Source: Bacteroidales bacterium H5 (GTDB lineage Bacteria; Bacteroidota; Bacteroidia; Bacteroidales; Muribaculaceae). Taken from it: a DNA stretch of 64,000 bases. Within the stretch, counting starts at the first letter, position 1. Each line of letters starts with the position of its first letter. Made by a program: the position numbers and the translations under genes. The notes beneath the pieces were generated by a model, which had not been told where the DNA came from, did not search any database, and saw only the letters and a list, made by a program, of their open reading frames with translations. Below, one piece after another: positions 33,880 to 43,396 of the stretch. The stretch is taken from the NCBI GenBank assembly GCA_001701225.1, contig DAAQ01000010.1, forward strand, positions 133,847-197,846. Reading direction: 5' to 3'.

Positions 33880-35748
33880 ATGATGAATATGTCTTACAGA
33901 CTTCCGGCACTTGCTGCCACACTGCTCACGGCGGCTGCCGCCATAGGGCAATCGGGCTATGATTATTCGCGGCTTAAGACCGAGCATCTTGACCGCGGGG
34001 TGGTTGCCGTGCGCCAGGACGCCGATACGGTGGCCCTGTCGTGGCGCTATCTGTCCGCCGACCCTATGGACCAGGCGTTCGACATCTACCGTGACGGACA
34101 CAAGCTAAACAGGAAACCGATAACAGACAGGACATTCTACAAAGACCCATACACCGGCGCCGCTCAGGCACGATATGAGGTCAGGGCCCTCAAGGGGCAT
34201 AAGGACGGGGGCGTATATACCCTCCCGGCGGGGTCTCCGCACGGATATATAAGCATTCCGCTCGACAAGCCCGAGCTCGGGGTAGACCTGTTCGGCAAGG
34301 AGTACTATTATACCGCCAACGATGCCTCGATAGGCGACGTGGACGGCGACGGGCAGTATGAGATTTTCCTGAAATGGGACCCGACAAACTCGCACGACAA
34401 TGCCCACAACGGATTCACCGGCCCTGTCATCATAGACTGCTACCGTCTGGACGGCACACGTCTGTGGCGCATCGACCTCGGCGACAACATACGCGCCGGA
34501 GCTCACTACACGCAGTTCCTGGTGGCTGACTTTGACGGCGACGGACGCGCCGAGATGATATGCAAGACCGCAGACGGCTCGGTCGACGGCACAGGGCGCA
34601 TGATAGGCGAGCGCAAGGCCGACTGGCGCAACATCAAGGGACGCATTGTGGCCGGGCCGGAATACCTGACGGTGTTCAACGGTCTGACAGGCGAGGCTAT
34701 GGCTACAGTCGACTACATCCCCGAACGCGGAGACCTGCGCAAGTGGGGCGACAGCTATGCCAACCGCTCTGACCGTTTCCTTGCGGCCACGGCCTGTCTT
34801 GACGGCCGGAAGACATCGGCTGTGATGTGCCGCGGATATTACACCCGCAGCGTGCTGGCCGCATGGGACTGGGATGGCAAGGAGCTGAAGTCGCGCTGGG
34901 TATTCGACAGCGACAATCCCGGCTGCGGCGATTATGCCGGACAGGGCAACCACAACCTGCGCGTGGCCGATGTCGACGGCGACGGCTGCGACGAGATCAT
35001 CTACGGACAGATGGCCGTAGACCACGACGGGACAGGACTCTATTCGACCGGGATGTATCACGGCGACGCCATGCACCTGCTCTCTGACATCAATAATGAG
35101 AAGTATTATGTCTGGTGCTGCCATGAGAACCGCAAGGACGGGACCACACTGCGCGAGGCGGCCACGGGCAAGGTGATACTGCAATATCCCAGCGACCAGG
35201 ATGTGGGCCGTTGCATGGCCGCGGACATCGACCCCACGCATCCCGGCATCGAGCTGTGGTCGCCCAATACGGGTGGAGTCCGCGCATGGGACGGCACGCT
35301 TCTCACTCAGCCGCAGGAATACAATACTTATGCCACCGCGGGCGTTCCTATAAATATGGCCGTGTGGTGGGACGGTGACCTGCTGCGCGAGCTGCTTGAC
35401 AGGAATACGGTGAGCAAGTATAACTGGGAGAAAGGTGTCTGCGAGCCGCTGCAGGTATTCGAGGGGGCCGTGTCGAACAACTGGACCAAGGCCAATCCGT
35501 GCCTGCAGGGGGACATCCTCGGCGACTGGCGCGAGGAGGTGCTGATGCGCACCCCCGACAGCTCGGAGCTCAGGCTCTATGTCTCGACCTTCGACACCCC
35601 CTACAGGTTCCACACATTCCTCGAGGAGCCCGCATACCGCCACAGCATCGCCAACCAGAACGTGGCCTACAACCAGCCCACACAACCGGGATTCTATTTC
35701 GGCCCCGACCTGAAAGGGAAGACCTTCAGGGGTACCTTGATAAGATAA
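33880..35748 (+). CDS. polysaccharide lyase family 11 rhamnogalacturonan lyase
   Basis: 622 residues from MMNMSYRLPALAATLL (ATG 33880, preceded by AGAAGA); the frame is open further upstream, but that part overlaps the hairpin. Signal peptide cleavage is near AAIGQ. The PL11 beta-propeller is clear: DIYRDGHKLNRKPITDRTFY, SIGDVDGDGQYEIFLKWDPTNSHDN, VADFDGDGRAEMICKTADG, NHNLRVADVDGDGCDEIIYG, and GDILGDWREEVLMRTPD; the DxDGDG repeats are Ca2+ sites. Such lyases cleave the rhamnose-galacturonate backbone of rhamnogalacturonan I by beta-elimination. Confidence 0.94.
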   Translation: MMNMSYRLPALAATLLTAAAAIGQSGYDYSRLKTEHLDRGVVAVRQDADTVALSWRYLSADPMDQAFDIYRDGHKLNRKPITDRTFYKDPYTGAAQARYEVRALKGHKDGGVYTLPAGSPHGYISIPLDKPELGVDLFGKEYYYTANDASIGDVDGDGQYEIFLKWDPTNSHDNAHNGFTGPVIIDCYRLDGTRLWRIDLGDNIRAGAHYTQFLVADFDGDGRAEMICKTADGSVDGTGRMIGERKADWRNIKGRIVAGPEYLTVFNGLTGEAMATVDYIPERGDLRKWGDSYANRSDRFLAATACLDGRKTSAVMCRGYYTRSVLAAWDWDGKELKSRWVFDSDNPGCGDYAGQGNHNLRVADVDGDGCDEIIYGQMAVDHDGTGLYSTGMYHGDAMHLLSDINNEKYYVWCCHENRKDGTTLREAATGKVILQYPSDQDVGRCMAADIDPTHPGIELWSPNTGGVRAWDGTLLTQPQEYNTYATAGVPINMAVWWDGDLLRELLDRNTVSKYNWEKGVCEPLQVFEGAVSNNWTKANPCLQGDILGDWREEVLMRTPDSSELRLYVSTFDTPYRFHTFLEEPAYRHSIANQNVAYNQPTQPGFYFGPDLKGKTFRGTLIR

Positions 35749-35782
35749 TCATCACAAAAAGACAGATATAATACCAAGAAAC

Positions 35783-38596
35783 ATGAGACTATCAGGCGCT
35801 TTACTGACACTGGCTGCGCTCGGCATGGGAATGGCCATGTCGGGCCAGCAGAAAATCTCGTCGCCGATGGAGGATGTCAACGGTGTGATAGACAACACCC
35901 TCGACAGCCTCAACAAGGCCCGCACGGCACGCCCCGTGCCGGGCTCGACACGCAAGGGCGACAACCCCGTGCTGTTTCTCGTCGGCAACTCGACCATGCG
36001 CACCGGCACACTCGGCGACGGCGGCAACGGCCAGTGGGGCTGGGGCTACTATATGCCCGAGTATTTTGACGCCGGCCGCATCACGGTCGAGAACCATGCC
36101 CTCGGGGGCATGAGCAGCCGCACGTTCTATAAGAAGCTGTGGCCCGAGGTGCTGCAGGGTGTCCGCCCCGGCGACTGGGTGATAATCGAGCTGGGACACA
36201 ATGACAACGGCCCGTATGACTCGGGACGCGCCCGCGCCTCGATACCCGGCATAGGCGAGGAGAGCCTTGCCGTGACCATCAAGGAGACAGGCGAGCCCGA
36301 CACCGTATATACCTATGGCGAGTATATGCGCCGCTTTGTGCGCGAGGTCAAGGCCAAGGGCGCGAGACCGATACTCTTCTCGCTCACGCCACGCAACGCA
36401 TGGGACGACAAGGACTCGACCAGGATTACCCGCGTGAACAAGACATTCGGCCTATGGGCCCGTCAGGTTGCCGAGGCCGAGAATGTTCCGTTCGTAGACC
36501 TCAACGAGATTACAGCGAGCAAGTTCGAGCGGTTTGGCAAGGAGAAGGTCAAGACCATGTTCTATATCGACCGCATCCACACCTCGGCCTTCGGCGCGAG
36601 GGTCAACGCCGAGTCTGCCGCGGAGGGTCTGCGCGGAGTCGAGGGGCTGGAGCTGGCCCAATATCTGCTCCCTGTCGAGATTGACACCAAGACAGGCTCG
36701 TCGCGCAAACCGGGACGCCCGGTGGTCTTCACCATCGGCGACAGCACCGTCAAGAACGAGGACAAGGACGACGACTCGATGTGGGGGTGGGGCAGTGTGC
36801 TGCACGAGCTCTTCGACACCACAAAGGTCTCGGTCGAGAATCACGCCATGGCCGGACGTAGCGCCAGGACATTCCTCGACGAGGGACGCTGGGACAAGGT
36901 ATATAACGCCCTGCAGCCCGGCGACTATGTGATAATGCAGTTCGGCCACAATGATGGCGGCGACATCAATACGGGCAAGGCCCGCGGCGAGCTGCATGGC
37001 GCAGGTGGCGAGAGCAAGGTGTTCAGGATGGAGGCCACGGGCAAGAACCAGGTCATCTATACATACGGCTGGTATCTGCGCAAATTCATCATGGACGCCA
37101 AGGAGAAGGGTGCCATACCCATCGTGCTGAGCCATACGCCCCGCAACAAGTGGCAGGACGGCAAGATCGAGAGCAATGCCGCCAGCTTCGGCCTCTGGGC
37201 CCGTCAGGCCGCCCGTCAGGGAGGGGCATATTACATCGACCTCAATGCCATCTCGGGAAAGAAATATCAGGCGATAGGCCCGGAGGGGACACCCCCTTAT
37301 TTCAAGAAAGACCATACGCACTCGTCCAAGAAGGGCGCGCGCCTCAATGCCGCAAGCATCGCCGAGGGTCTGCGCGGCACATCGTGTCCGCTCAAGGATG
37401 CCCTCCTTCCCGTCGAGTATTCATACACCATGGATGCCAACGTGCCCGCATACAACGAGTTTGACGGATATGGATATGACTTCGGCACTGCTCCGACCAA
37501 GGATGGCAAGCCGTATTTCTTCTCGGTGCGCGTGCCCGACGGAAACTATAAGGTGACCGTGCGCCTCGGCGACAAAAAGCGCAAGGCCCAGACCACAGTC
37601 CGCGCCGAGAGCCGCCGCCTGATGCTTGATGACGTGGCCACGGCAAAGGGTAAGTTCGAGGACAGGACCTTCATCGTGCACAAGCGCCAGAAAGGCATCA
37701 GCCTCAAGGACTCGGTGCGCATCAATCCGCGCGAGGTGGGCACCCCGACATGGGATGACAAGCTCACCCTCGAGTTCACGGGCCATGCCCCCGCGGTGCA
37801 GAGCGTCACCATCACCCCCGTCACCGACGCCGACAGCGTGACTACAGTCTATCTTTGCGGCAATAGCACCGTCGTAGACCAGACCAAGGAGCCCTGGGCG
37901 AGCTGGGGACAGATAATGCCGGCATATTTCGACAGCAGCGTGTGTGTGGCCAACAATGCCGAGAGCGGACAGAGGGCCTCGTCGTTCCTCGACTCGAAAC
38001 GCTATGACAAGGTTCTCTCCATGGCACGTCCGGGCGACTGGATGCTTGTCGAGTTCGGCCACAACGACCAGAAGGAGCGCGGCCCCGGCAAGGGAGCATA
38101 CTACAACTTTGCCACCTGCCTCAAGATATTCATCGACCGCGCCCGCGCCGCCGGGCTGAACCCCGTGTTCATCACCCCCACGGCACGCCGCCACTTTGAC
38201 GACAACGGCAAGATCAAGGACACGCACGGCGACTATCCGCAGGCTATGCGCGAGGTGGCCGCACGCGAGGGTGTCCCCGTCATCGAGCTCAACCCCATGA
38301 CCAAGACCCTCTACGAGACCATGGGTACGGAAGACTCCAAGAAGGCCTTCGTCCACTATCCGGCCAACACCTATCCCGGACAGACCGAGGCACTGGCCGA
38401 CAACACGCATTTCAATCCGTTCGGCGCCACTCAGGTGGCCAAATGTGTGCGCGAGGGGCTGAAGAAGGCCGCTCCCGAGCTGGCAAAACATCTCAAGGAT
38501 GCTCCGGCATACGACCCGGCCCATCCCGACGACCCGGCGGAGTTCTACTGGCCCGAAGCACCCTTCTTTGAGGCTGAAAAACCGTACGGAAACTGA
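35783..38596 (+). CDS. three-domain SGNH/CE12 rhamnogalacturonan acetylesterase
   Basis: 937 residues with a signal peptide. Three SGNH-hydrolase units are present: about 55-290 (block I Ser70 in VGNST, GHNDNG, DRIHTS), 305-545 (Ser321 in IGDST, GHNDGG, DHTHSS) and 690-925 (Ser695 in CGNST, GHNDQK, DNTHFN). A beta-sandwich of the type that precedes CE12 domains (YNEFDGYGYDFG...) separates units two and three. All three keep Ser, the GHND oxyanion Asn and the Asp-x-x-His pair, so all could be active. CE12 enzymes remove acetyl groups from rhamnogalacturonan I, opening it to PL11. Units one and three have GNS instead of the usual GDS. Confidence 0.9.
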   Translation: MRLSGALLTLAALGMGMAMSGQQKISSPMEDVNGVIDNTLDSLNKARTARPVPGSTRKGDNPVLFLVGNSTMRTGTLGDGGNGQWGWGYYMPEYFDAGRITVENHALGGMSSRTFYKKLWPEVLQGVRPGDWVIIELGHNDNGPYDSGRARASIPGIGEESLAVTIKETGEPDTVYTYGEYMRRFVREVKAKGARPILFSLTPRNAWDDKDSTRITRVNKTFGLWARQVAEAENVPFVDLNEITASKFERFGKEKVKTMFYIDRIHTSAFGARVNAESAAEGLRGVEGLELAQYLLPVEIDTKTGSSRKPGRPVVFTIGDSTVKNEDKDDDSMWGWGSVLHELFDTTKVSVENHAMAGRSARTFLDEGRWDKVYNALQPGDYVIMQFGHNDGGDINTGKARGELHGAGGESKVFRMEATGKNQVIYTYGWYLRKFIMDAKEKGAIPIVLSHTPRNKWQDGKIESNAASFGLWARQAARQGGAYYIDLNAISGKKYQAIGPEGTPPYFKKDHTHSSKKGARLNAASIAEGLRGTSCPLKDALLPVEYSYTMDANVPAYNEFDGYGYDFGTAPTKDGKPYFFSVRVPDGNYKVTVRLGDKKRKAQTTVRAESRRLMLDDVATAKGKFEDRTFIVHKRQKGISLKDSVRINPREVGTPTWDDKLTLEFTGHAPAVQSVTITPVTDADSVTTVYLCGNSTVVDQTKEPWASWGQIMPAYFDSSVCVANNAESGQRASSFLDSKRYDKVLSMARPGDWMLVEFGHNDQKERGPGKGAYYNFATCLKIFIDRARAAGLNPVFITPTARRHFDDNGKIKDTHGDYPQAMREVAAREGVPVIELNPMTKTLYETMGTEDSKKAFVHYPANTYPGQTEALADNTHFNPFGATQVAKCVREGLKKAAPELAKHLKDAPAYDPAHPDDPAEFYWPEAPFFEAEKPYGN

Positions 38597-38617
38597 AAAT
38601 AATACCTTTTTGCCGAT

Positions 38618-38653
38618 AATCCCCCTCTATCTGACCGATAAAGGGGGATTTTT
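38618..38653 (+). terminator. rho-independent terminator after the triple esterase gene
   Basis: AATCCCCCT (38618-38626) pairs with AGGGGGATT (38642-38650), a 9-bp stem with a 15-nt loop, followed by a T-run (the stem's final TT plus TTT). It lies 21 bp after the stop codon. Confidence 0.8.
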
Positions 38654-38668
38654 CTCGCCATAAATCAG

Positions 38669-38676
38669 TACTTTTG
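38669..38676 (+). promoter_or_regulatory. -7 promoter element of the GH28-GH2 operon
   Basis: TACTTTTG matches TAnnTTTG, directly after the terminator and 30 bp before the GTG start at 38707. It shows that GH28 and the second GH2 form a separate transcription unit. Confidence 0.6.
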
Positions 38677-38706
38677 CAACAGATAAAACTCCAATCATCA
38701 ATCACC

Positions 38707-40080
38707 GTGAAAAAACTTCTTGTCCTGTTGTTTCTTATCGCGTGTGCGTTGCCCCAGATGCGGGCCGAATACCGCACCGTCAGGGTCGAGGCACCTTTCC
38801 CGATGCCCGACCTGCATGAGTTCATATTTCCCGACAGGGATTTCCCCATCACGAAATACGGTGCCCGCAAAGGGCCCGGGCGTGACAACACCAAGGCCAT
38901 CGCCAAGGCCATCGACGCCTGTCACCGCGCAGGGGGAGGCCGCGTGGTGATTCCTGCCGGCGAGTGGGTGACCGGGCCGATACATTTCAAGAGCAATGTC
39001 AACCTGCACCTTGCCGAGGGTGCCGTGGTCAGGTTCACGGACAATCCCGCCGACTATCTCCCCGCTGTGATGACATCGTGGGAGGGGATGGAATGCTACA
39101 ACTATTCGCCGCTGGTATATGCCTTCGACTGCGAGAACATAGCCATCACGGGCACGGGCACACTTGCCCCGGTGATGGACCTGTGGAAAGTGTGGTTCAA
39201 GCGTCCCGCCCCGCACATGGAGGCCCTGAAACAGCTCTATACCATGGCATCGACCGATATCCCGGTCGAACAGAGGCAGATGGCACAGGGCGAGAACAAC
39301 ATGCGTCCGCACCTCATACACCTCAACCGCTGCCGCAACGTCCTGCTCGACAGTTTCAGGATTCGCGAAAGCCCGTTCTGGACCATCCACCTCTATATGT
39401 GCGACGGTGCGATAGCCCGCAACCTCGACGTTCATGCCAAAGGACACAACAACGACGGCATAGACATCGAGATGACAAGCAATGTGCTGGTCGAGAACTG
39501 CACCTTTGACCAGGGCGACGATGCCGTGGTCATCAAGTCGGGACGCAACCGCGACGCGTGGCGCCTCGACACCCCGACGCAGAATGTGGTGGTGCGCAAC
39601 TGTCATGTGCTGGCCGGGCATGTGCTGCTGGGCATAGGCAGCGAGATTTCGGGTGGAGTGCGCAACGTATATATGCACGACTGCACTGCGCCGGGGAGTG
39701 TCTACGAGCTCTTCTACCTCAAGACCAACCATCGCCGCGGCGGCGTGATAGAGAACATCATCATGGAGAATGTCACCGCCGGACACGCCAAGAGCGTGAT
39801 GGAGATAGCCACGGAGGTACTGTATCAGTGGCGCACGCTGGTGCCGACATACGAGAAGAGGCTCACACGCATCGACGGACTGCACATGCGCGATGTGCAT
39901 GTCAAGAGCGCGGATGTGGTCTATCTGCTCGACGGATGCCCCGAGCTCCCGGCACGCAACATCACCATGCACAATGTGACGGTGGATACCGTGAAGAAAT
40001 ATATAGGATTCATAAACAACGTCGAGAATGTGAGCATCCTCAACCTTTCACCCTCAAGACCTGCACAACCAAATGAATAG
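38707..40080 (+). CDS. glycoside hydrolase family 28 (polygalacturonase / rhamnogalacturonidase)
   Basis: 457 residues from GTG 38707, which gives a proper signal peptide (MKKLLVLLFLIACALPQMRA); the frame is open slightly upstream but that part overlaps the promoter. The right-handed beta-helix has the GH28 catalytic set: NNDGIDI (first Asp), FDQGDDAVVIKSG (Asp pair) and a GHVLLGIGSEISGG loop in place of the usual G-H-G motif. Family enzymes hydrolyse galacturonate linkages in homogalacturonan or rhamnogalacturonan. It overlaps the following GH2 gene by 8 bp (ATGAATAG). Confidence 0.92.
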   Translation: MKKLLVLLFLIACALPQMRAEYRTVRVEAPFPMPDLHEFIFPDRDFPITKYGARKGPGRDNTKAIAKAIDACHRAGGGRVVIPAGEWVTGPIHFKSNVNLHLAEGAVVRFTDNPADYLPAVMTSWEGMECYNYSPLVYAFDCENIAITGTGTLAPVMDLWKVWFKRPAPHMEALKQLYTMASTDIPVEQRQMAQGENNMRPHLIHLNRCRNVLLDSFRIRESPFWTIHLYMCDGAIARNLDVHAKGHNNDGIDIEMTSNVLVENCTFDQGDDAVVIKSGRNRDAWRLDTPTQNVVVRNCHVLAGHVLLGIGSEISGGVRNVYMHDCTAPGSVYELFYLKTNHRRGGVIENIIMENVTAGHAKSVMEIATEVLYQWRTLVPTYEKRLTRIDGLHMRDVHVKSADVVYLLDGCPELPARNITMHNVTVDTVKKYIGFINNVENVSILNLSPSRPAQPNE

Positions 40081-43039
40081 ACTTGGCATAGCAATGCTGG
40101 CCGCCGCCCTCGCGGGGAGTGTGGCCATGAACGCCGGAGAGCGTTATAACATCAACCCGGGATGGCGTCTCGCCATCGGGGATTTTGCCGGAGCGGAGAG
40201 CCCGAAATTCGATGACTCGGAGTGGAAGACCGTCACCCTGCCGAGGGCGCACAACGAGGACGAGGCATACCGTGTCCTCATCGACAACCTCACCGACACG
40301 GTGGCGTGGTACCGCAAGCATTTCACCATACCGAAATCAGCCAAGGGCAAGAAGGTTTTTGTCGAGTTCGAGGGCGCGCGTCAGGTGGCCGATGTGTATA
40401 TCAACGGACATCATCTCGGCGCGCACGAGAATGGCGTGATGGCGTTCGGGTTCGACCTGACGCCGTATATAAAGTTCGGCAAGGAGAATCTGCTGGCCGT
40501 GCGTACCGACAACGACTGGAACTATCAGGAACGCGCCACGGGTGCCAAGTTCCAGTGGAACAACAAGAATTTCAACGCCAACTATGGCGGCCTACCCAAG
40601 AATGTGGTGCTCCATGTCATGGAACCTGTCTATCAGACGTTGCCCCTCTATTCGTCGTTCGGAACGACCGGGGTCTATGTCTATGCCAAGGATATTGACG
40701 TGCAGGGACGCACAGCCGACATCTGCGTGGAGTCGCAGGTGAGGAACGAGACATCAAAGGCTGCCGAAATAAAACTTGTGACCGAGGTGACAGACCCCGA
40801 CGGCAAAATGGTCGCGACATTCAGCTCGGACCCCCGCACAGTGGCACCCGGGGCTCTCGCCGTCATCAAGGCGTCAGACAAGGTTGGCGGGCTGCATTTC
40901 TGGAGCTGGGGCTATGGCTATCTGTATGACGTGAAGACACGCCTTGTGGTCGATGGCCGCGATGCCGACGAGACAGTGACGCGGACAGGTTTCCGCAAGA
41001 CCGGGTTCGGCGACGGACAGTTCCGCCTCAACGACCGCACGATGATGGTCCACGGCTATGCGCAGCGTACCAGCAACGAATGGCCCGGAGTGGGCATGAG
41101 CGTGCCGGCGTGGCTCAGCGACTACTCAAACCGCGAGGTGGTGCGCTCGGGCGGCAATGTGGTCAGGTGGATGCATGTGGCGCCGTGGCGTCAGGATGTC
41201 GAGTCGTGCGACCGCGTTGGACTGATTCAGGCGATGCCGGCCGGAGATGCCGAGAAGGATGTCGAAGGACGGCAGTGGGAACAACGCGTCGGACTGATGA
41301 GGGACGCCATAGTCTACTATCGCAACAATCCAAGCATCATATTCTATGAGTCGGGCAACAAAGCGGTCTCCGAACCTCACATGGCCGACATGAAGGCCCT
41401 GCGCGATGAGTTTGACCCGCATGGCGGACGTGCCATCGGCAGCCGCGAGATGCTCGACAGCAAGACATCGGAGTATGGAGGCGAGATGCTCTATATCAAC
41501 AAGAGTGGCGGTCAGCCCCTCTGGGCCATGGAGTATTGCCGTGACGAGGGATTGCGCCGCTACTGGGACGACTGGAGCTATCCCTATCATAAAAACGGCG
41601 ACGGTCCCCTGTATCGCAATGCCGATGCCTCGGCCTATAACCTGAACGCCGACCAGCTCGCCATCGAGCATATAAGGCGCTGGTTCGACTACTGGCAGCA
41701 GCGTCCCGGCATGGGAGACCGCGTAAGCTCGGGTGGCGTGAAGATTATCTTCTCGGACACCAATACTCATTGCCGCGGCGAGTCAAACTACCGCACCAGC
41801 GGTGTCAGCGACGCCATGCGCATACCCAAAGACTCGTATTTCGCACATCAGGTGATGTGGGACGGGTGGGTCACACCCGAGACCAGCCGCACTTATATCA
41901 TCGGCCACTGGAACTATGAGCCCGGCACTGTCAAGCCTGTCTATGTCGTGTCTGACGCTCCGCGTGTCGAGCTGCTGCTCAATGGCGAGAAGATAGGCCG
42001 CGAGAAGGTGGACTATCATTTCCTGCACACCTTCGATTCTATCCCCTATGCGCCCGGCACGCTCACGGCGGTGTCTTATGACGAGGCCGGGAAGAAGCTG
42101 TCAGAACATTCGGTAAGCACTGCCGGGGCACCTGTCGTCCTGCGTCTGTCGGTCGAGACCTCTCCCGCAGGGATGATGGCCGACGGCGCCGACATGGCTC
42201 TGGTGCAGTTTGAGGTGGTGGATGCCGAGGGGCGCCGCTGTCCCCTTGACAACCGCGAGGTGACATTTAAGCTCGACGGCCCCGCCGAGTGGCGCGGAGG
42301 CATAGCCAAGGGTGAGGGGAACCGTATCCTCGACACCACACTCCCGGTCGAGTGCGGCGTCAACCGCGCTCTTGTCCGCAGCCTCCCCGAGGCCGGGACA
42401 ATCCGCCTCACGGCCATGGCCGAGGGGCTTCCCGCACAGAGTGTGGAGTGGCGGACAAATCCTGTGGACGTGCGTGACGGCCTCACGGCATATGAGCAGA
42501 AAAATCTGTTGCGAGGCTTGCTCGAGCGTGGCGAGACACCTGCCACACCTTCATATACCGACCTGAGGGAGACTGTCAAGGTCGTATCGGCGACCGCCGG
42601 GTGCAATCAGGATAGTGCCGCCAACAGCTATGACGACAACGAGAAATCGGAGTGGAAGAACGACGGCACCCTGCGCAACGCATGGATAACCTACACGTTT
42701 GCCACCCCGACAACCGTGGACGAGGCCGACCTGAAGCTGACAGGCTGGCGCCGCCGCAGCTATCCCATAGAGATTCTGGCCGACAACGGTACGGTGGTAT
42801 GGAGCGGTGATACCGACATGTCGCTCGGATATGTCAACCTGCGCCTCGAGCCTGTCGAGACGTCATCGCTCACAATACGTCTGCGAGGTGCGGCCACCGA
42901 GAGCGAGGCTTTCGGACAGATAACCGAGCTTGTCGAGCCCGTGGCCAATGACCTTGACCTCTTCAAGGCCCAGGACGGCGACAAGGTAGGGGGCGAGCTC
43001 CGCATCATAGAAGCCGACTTCCTCCGCGACGTGAAATAG
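40073..43039 (+). CDS. GH2-like glycoside hydrolase with C-terminal discoidin-type domain; acid/base Glu replaced
   Basis: 988 residues with a signal peptide. GH2 jelly-roll (about 22-190: NPGWRLAIGDFAGAESP... VTLPRAHNE), Ig-like domain, TIM barrel (about 310-590), DUF4982-like region (WNYEPGTVKPVYVVSDAPRVELLLNGEKIG), further Ig-like domain, and a C-terminal F5/8-type-C-like module (KSEWKNDGTLRNAWITYTF). At the GH2 acid/base site the sequence is FYESGNK: Lys430 stands where the catalytic Glu of GNE is expected. The nucleophile Glu487 (WAMEYC) appears kept. It may use another acid/base residue (Glu426 is close) or have an altered mechanism. Translationally coupled to GH28. Confidence 0.85.
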   Translation: MNRLGIAMLAAALAGSVAMNAGERYNINPGWRLAIGDFAGAESPKFDDSEWKTVTLPRAHNEDEAYRVLIDNLTDTVAWYRKHFTIPKSAKGKKVFVEFEGARQVADVYINGHHLGAHENGVMAFGFDLTPYIKFGKENLLAVRTDNDWNYQERATGAKFQWNNKNFNANYGGLPKNVVLHVMEPVYQTLPLYSSFGTTGVYVYAKDIDVQGRTADICVESQVRNETSKAAEIKLVTEVTDPDGKMVATFSSDPRTVAPGALAVIKASDKVGGLHFWSWGYGYLYDVKTRLVVDGRDADETVTRTGFRKTGFGDGQFRLNDRTMMVHGYAQRTSNEWPGVGMSVPAWLSDYSNREVVRSGGNVVRWMHVAPWRQDVESCDRVGLIQAMPAGDAEKDVEGRQWEQRVGLMRDAIVYYRNNPSIIFYESGNKAVSEPHMADMKALRDEFDPHGGRAIGSREMLDSKTSEYGGEMLYINKSGGQPLWAMEYCRDEGLRRYWDDWSYPYHKNGDGPLYRNADASAYNLNADQLAIEHIRRWFDYWQQRPGMGDRVSSGGVKIIFSDTNTHCRGESNYRTSGVSDAMRIPKDSYFAHQVMWDGWVTPETSRTYIIGHWNYEPGTVKPVYVVSDAPRVELLLNGEKIGREKVDYHFLHTFDSIPYAPGTLTAVSYDEAGKKLSEHSVSTAGAPVVLRLSVETSPAGMMADGADMALVQFEVVDAEGRRCPLDNREVTFKLDGPAEWRGGIAKGEGNRILDTTLPVECGVNRALVRSLPEAGTIRLTAMAEGLPAQSVEWRTNPVDVRDGLTAYEQKNLLRGLLERGETPATPSYTDLRETVKVVSATAGCNQDSAANSYDDNEKSEWKNDGTLRNAWITYTFATPTTVDEADLKLTGWRRRSYPIEILADNGTVVWSGDTDMSLGYVNLRLEPVETSSLTIRLRGAATESEAFGQITELVEPVANDLDLFKAQDGDKVGGELRIIEADFLRDVK

Positions 43040-43396
43040 TTTTATGGTGATGCTTTGCAGTCCGATGCCCCCAGCCGCGAAGCGGCGATATGTGGGAAGC
43101 CCCACATCGAGCCCGCAGGGCGATGGTGTGGGTGGAACGCGATTATGGCCCCCGGGCCTCGAAGAGGCCCTTTAATTTCGGTATCCTCGCGGAGGCCATT
43201 GGTCATCACGCACTGTATGTGATTAATGGACCTCTTCGAGGCCCGGCTTTATATTGGTATGTCTACCCCACACCATCGCCGTGTGCGGGATGTACGCCCT
43301 TAAGGGCTATCCCGTCACACGGCTCGATGTGGGGCTTACCATATGTCGCCGCTTCGCGGCTGGGGGATAAACTCCGGCGTTATGAGGGTGGGGAGG
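43040..43396. other. 357-bp convergent intergenic region filled by a nested palindrome
   Basis: No coding sequence is seen. 43068-43366 is the nested palindromic element; only about 30 bp on each side separates it from the stop codons of the GH2-like gene and the opposing esterase gene. It would form stem-loops in both converging transcripts. Confidence 0.75.
43068..43366. repeat. nested palindromic element 2 (299 bp, arms made of small hairpins)
   Basis: Exact inverted arms: 43068-43088 with 43346-43366 (21 bp), 43097-43112 with 43322-43337 (16 bp), 43119-43132 with 43267-43280 (14 bp), and an imperfect pair 43154-43174 with 43224-43244. Each arm is itself palindromic: GCCGC-GAA-GCGGC at 43074-43086, ATGTGGG-loop-CCCACAT at 43090-43107, GCCC-GCA-GGGC at 43111-43121, GGGCCTC-GAA-GAGGCCC at 43154-43170. 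The right arm has one extra hairpin module (43281-43320, centred on CTTAAG). Confidence 0.85.

Noticed and set aside
34105..35685. A 526-codon minus-strand frame opposite the PL11 gene
   Set aside because: Antisense shadow of the PL11 propeller gene; no domain, signal or promoter of its own.
38698..39972. A 424-codon minus-strand frame opposite the GH28 gene
   Set aside because: Antisense shadow with His/Val-rich composition and no family resemblance.
43068..43366. Interpretation of the large palindrome as an insertion sequence or CRISPR array
   Set aside because: No transposase frame, no target duplication, and no regularly spaced identical repeats; the symmetry is inverted and modular.
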